Part shown: positions 60,994-64,000 of the stretch, in pieces
Layout: the number at the start of each line of letters is the position of its first letter
Position numbering within the stretch: position 1 is the stretch's first letter
Source: Daphnia carinata
Lineage: Eukaryota > Arthropoda > Branchiopoda > Diplostraca > Daphniidae
Direction: 5' to 3'
Length of the DNA stretch: 64,000 nucleotides
NCBI RefSeq assembly: GCF_022539665.2
Contig: NC_081335.1
Coordinates: 2,232,001-2,296,000, forward strand
Made by a program: the position numbers and the translations under genes
Notes under the pieces: generated by a model
The model's input: only the letters and a program-made list of their open reading frames with translations
Databases searched by the model: none
What the model was told of the DNA's origin: nothing

Positions 60994-62249
60994 TCATAGT
61001 GCCAAAAAATTTTGAAAATTTTGTTTTAAATTTATACGGGTTATCATTTGCATAGAGGCCTTATTTGATAAATAAACACGCAACGACGAAAACACAATTG
61101 TTTAGGGACACGGACGAAGAGCATTGTATTGAACCAATAATAATCCCCACCATTACCGAGATTCTTGTTAAATCCAAAGAGTACAGCAATTTTCACGCAG
61201 TTCAGTTATTACAACCTTTTCTTCCGAATTTACCAATCGATTAATCAGAATCCAGTAGTCATTGTTTTTTCTTCATGTTGTCTAAAAAGTCACTAGTCTA
61301 CTGCAGTCTGTAAAATCTACGTCCCTTTCTTACTGACTAGTAACTTACACGAATTTACAATCAAAAATAAGGGGAAAATAAGGTTGAGGGATATGAGAAG
61401 TATTGAGGGAGAGAGTTTTAAGTTTTTCTAATTATAAACTAATAAGAAGACAAGCACGATACGAAAGGGTTGCAAAACCGCCCGCCATTTAACGAAGTTT
61501 TCCGTTACTCCAAGAATAGCCGTTCTTCGATTTTAGCCAGTTAGACATTGATCGGCGATTGAAAAGGTTTAAACAGATTTCACTGCCTTATGCGAGGACA
61601 TCAAAAGCGAATAAGCTAGGAAATATAGCGAGCGAAAGTAAAAGTTTTACTGGGCGCAGACTCGGCTGCGCTAACAATGTAATGAAATAACGCCATAGGA
61701 AGCGATTTTAATTATTAAGAGTATGAAGAAAACCAATAAATCAACCAACGGTACTTAGATGTACAACTTTGAGCACTGACTGAAAGCCTACAGGCAAATT
61801 TGTCAGCGGAAAAATTCTAACTCAATAAAGGAAGGGGAAATGAGTACCGTATCGTCAAATTGAAAAAAAAAAAATAAAATAAAAAGAAGTAAAAAATCGA
61901 GCTGCGTTTGATGTCGCTACACTCATTTACAAGGGATAAGGGTTGGGGTATATGTGTGGACTGGCTTCTAAACACAAAACTACAGGAAGTCAACATCGTT
62001 TCAGATCTTAGTGGTTGTTCTAGATGGGATATTAAATTCCTCCCCGAAAAGTGTTAAAACATGCAATAATCGTTATTTAAGGACAAGAAATTGAAAGAAG
62101 AAAGCGTTGACGAAATCACGAAGCGAGATTAACTGTAGATGTTGGTATGCACGAGGGGACAATCAGAATAGATAATTGAAGCACCACGCAGATGATAACA
62201 TTGTCAACCTATTAGGTTATCTCAGGTCCTTCTTTATTCCTTCAGTTCT
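60994..62249. other. converging 3' UTRs of METTL7 and Dscam
   Basis: METTL7 ends from the left. The rest is probably the long 3' UTR of Dscam on the minus strand. No exon or RNA gene is evident. Confidence 0.5.
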
Positions 62250-63930
62250 TTAGACATTGACGGTGTCGTAAGCGATCAGACCATTAGTGACGTGGGCCCC
62301 ACCTTCATTCCTGTTGGAAAAACAAAAATAGAAGTCCAACATGATAGTTAACGCGGAAATTTCACAAGCCATTAATGATTCACTTACGAGCTCCTTCAAG
62401 GAAAGCATGGGTTTAAAAAAAAGGGAAATGAATGAGTGAAAGAAGTGTCGTGATTGAAGAGACATCAAGGAACAACGAGAACATGATGAAAGCAGACAGT
62501 TACTTAAAAACAAACTTACTTTTCAATCAGTTTCCGCATTTCTTCCATACTCATCCCATCCTTGCTGTTCATGCTCCGAATGCCGACTGTTTGACGATGA
62601 CCGAGGGAGCGCAGATTTTAAAATAACAAAAAAAGCAGAGACACCAAAGTAGAATAAAGAGATCAGAACGATAAGCACACGATGAGATACAGTACATAAA
62701 AGAGATGGACGTTCACCTCCTTCACAGATCACATGCAACTTCGCTAAGGGTTAATAAAGCACAGAGAAATCATGGTCGACGTCGAAGACGTCTCTCTTTC
62801 ACTCCCATTTGTCCCCCTTCCAATTACCGCCCGAAATGATTTTCATTAAAACTTGAAAAACTTGAAAAAAACTTACCACCGTAGTTGCGATTGACCAAAT
62901 GCTCACGATCACATTCGGCTTCAGAGATTTCAGCGCTGATGGTCGAATCGTTGTTGGACGAGCTGGAGACATTGGCGGAATCGTTTCCGCAGCGAGGAGG
63001 AGGTAAAGGTGGCTGAGGAGGATCCGGATACGGTGGCAAGGGTAGATTCATGGTGCCGTTGCCGCGCAATTGTTGTCCGTTCATGCTGCGTCGGGCCAGC
63101 ATAGTATTCTGGGTCGGGCTAGTGCCGAAATCCGGTGGCGGCAACGGTGGGTTGGTGTTGGTGTAAGAAGCGTACCTATTGCTTTCGGCTCCTCCGTACA
63201 TGTCACAATTGGCAGGATCGTCGTAGCAATTCTCAGGAGCATAGGTAGCGCCGTTAGGCATTCGCATCATACGGTTTCCAGGGCCTGGACGAGGCTGTAT
63301 TTCGAAAATAATTTTTTATATCGAGGATGTTAAGTTTGAAAAAGGTTAATGGATTAGTTACCATCGATTGAGAAGCCTGACGGTGATGAGCCATATCTTG
63401 TTGGGGTCCTCCATTGGGATGCGGGAAAGTCTGGAATTGGTTACCAGTCTTGTTGGGATCCATTTCCTCACGGAAGCCAAGCAGGTGGAAAGTAGCGTAC
63501 GGGCAAATCTCATCATCCATACCTTTCGCGAATTGAATAATTAGTTTTCGTTTCATACCTTCGGGTTTCAATCCCCAATTAGTCTTTTTAATAAAAACAA
63601 ATAATCAAGTTAATTGTCAGGTGAACGAGTACCACACAGATTGTCAGCGGCTTTTTTTATGCTTTGCAATAAAGTATGCCTTCAACCGAGGGTAAGAAAA
63701 AGTATTAAGGTTAAAGAAAGACAACAAATCCAGGCATGAACTGACACGATAAGGTAAGCAAGGTTTGGCACGGGATAGTTTTGATTTACCTGCGTACAAC
63801 GAAGCCCCAGACTGGTTTACCTCCTCACCGGGAACCGGCGCTACACGGCGCGGAGGAGGGTGGATCGACAGTTCGTCATAAACAGGTCGGCGTGGGTCCA
63901 GCGTCCGATAGGCGTGACAGTCTGCGTGAC
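62250..63930 (-). CDS. Dscam: Dscam, cytoplasmic tail exons (3' end of gene)
   Basis: Five exons in reading order are 63930-63790, 63522-63362, 63294-62877, 62586-62520 and 62310-62250, in phase, giving about 282 C-terminal residues. Dscam is an immunoglobulin-superfamily receptor for neuronal self-recognition and, in arthropods, immunity. The ectodomain exons must lie beyond the right edge. Landmarks are DEICPYATFHLLGFREEMDP, poly-Pro SH3-type stretches (HPPPRRVAPVP, LPPPDFG, PPQPPLPPPR), SMNSKDGMSMEEMRKLIE, and the ending GLIAYDTVNV. That ending contains an ITIM-like IAYDTV and a possible C-terminal PDZ ligand. The acceptor before 63930 is A-rich and uncertain. The 141-base exon is phase 1 at both ends and could be skipped without a frame change. 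Confidence 0.88.
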
Positions 63931-64000
63931 CTTTTTTTTCGTATGCGTAATTGTACGTTTTGTGTGTGGGGGTGTGTGTTTTGTCAGGTTTTCAGTCGAC

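Noticed and set aside
1-64000. CRISPR array, bacterial operon, tRNA or rRNA genes
   Set aside because: Introns and TATA promoters show eukaryotic nuclear DNA; no spaced direct-repeat array or cloverleaf sequence was found by eye.

Overview
The window looks like compact arthropod nuclear DNA, most likely a branchiopod crustacean such as Daphnia. The support is many short GT-AG introns of 60-110 bases, TATA plus TCAGT-type core promoters, clear animal orthologues (D2HGDH, importin-7, UBE2M, RanGAP1, METTL7, a Dscam cytoplasmic tail), and arthropod-style ZP and cuticle-like secreted proteins. The species is an inference. All gene models were spliced by eye from the sequence, with exon phases checked for consistency.

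Layout. 1-4640 (+): 3' end of a transmembrane EGF-repeat protein. 7163-27438 (+): tandem array of six related genes, here PRP-A to PRP-F, for secreted proline-rich proteins. Each has a TATA box, a TCAGT-like start, a tiny first exon, and a phase-0 intron that splits the signal peptide. All carry a basic, usually Trp-containing module near the N terminus, and four or five keep a C-terminal module built on FFxxGxFPK. I cannot assign this family to a named one; it is the best candidate here for an undescribed system. 29298-36200 (-): ZP-domain transmembrane protein of the dusky/miniature/cuticlin type, with a 5' non-coding exon and a distant TATA promoter. 36200-43530: gene-poor. 43531-45563 (+): D-2-hydroxyglutarate dehydrogenase. 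46484-50564 (+): importin-7. 51140-51988 (-): UBE2M/Ubc12. 52475-54999 (+): RanGAP1, divergent from UBE2M. 55190-57480: foldback repeat built of 330-base units. 58226-58970 (-): small secreted CUB protein. 60028-60993 (+): METTL7-type methyltransferase. 62250-63930 (-): last exons of Dscam, which continues beyond the right edge.

How the genes fit together. The PRP array, ZP protein and CUB protein are all secreted or apical-surface products, which suggests an epithelial matrix neighbourhood. Importin-7 and RanGAP1 both act in Ran-dependent nuclear transport. RanGAP1 keeps an LKSE sumoylation-type motif, and UBE2M, the NEDD8 E2, is its divergent neighbour. No tRNA, rRNA, CRISPR array or intact transposase gene was seen.
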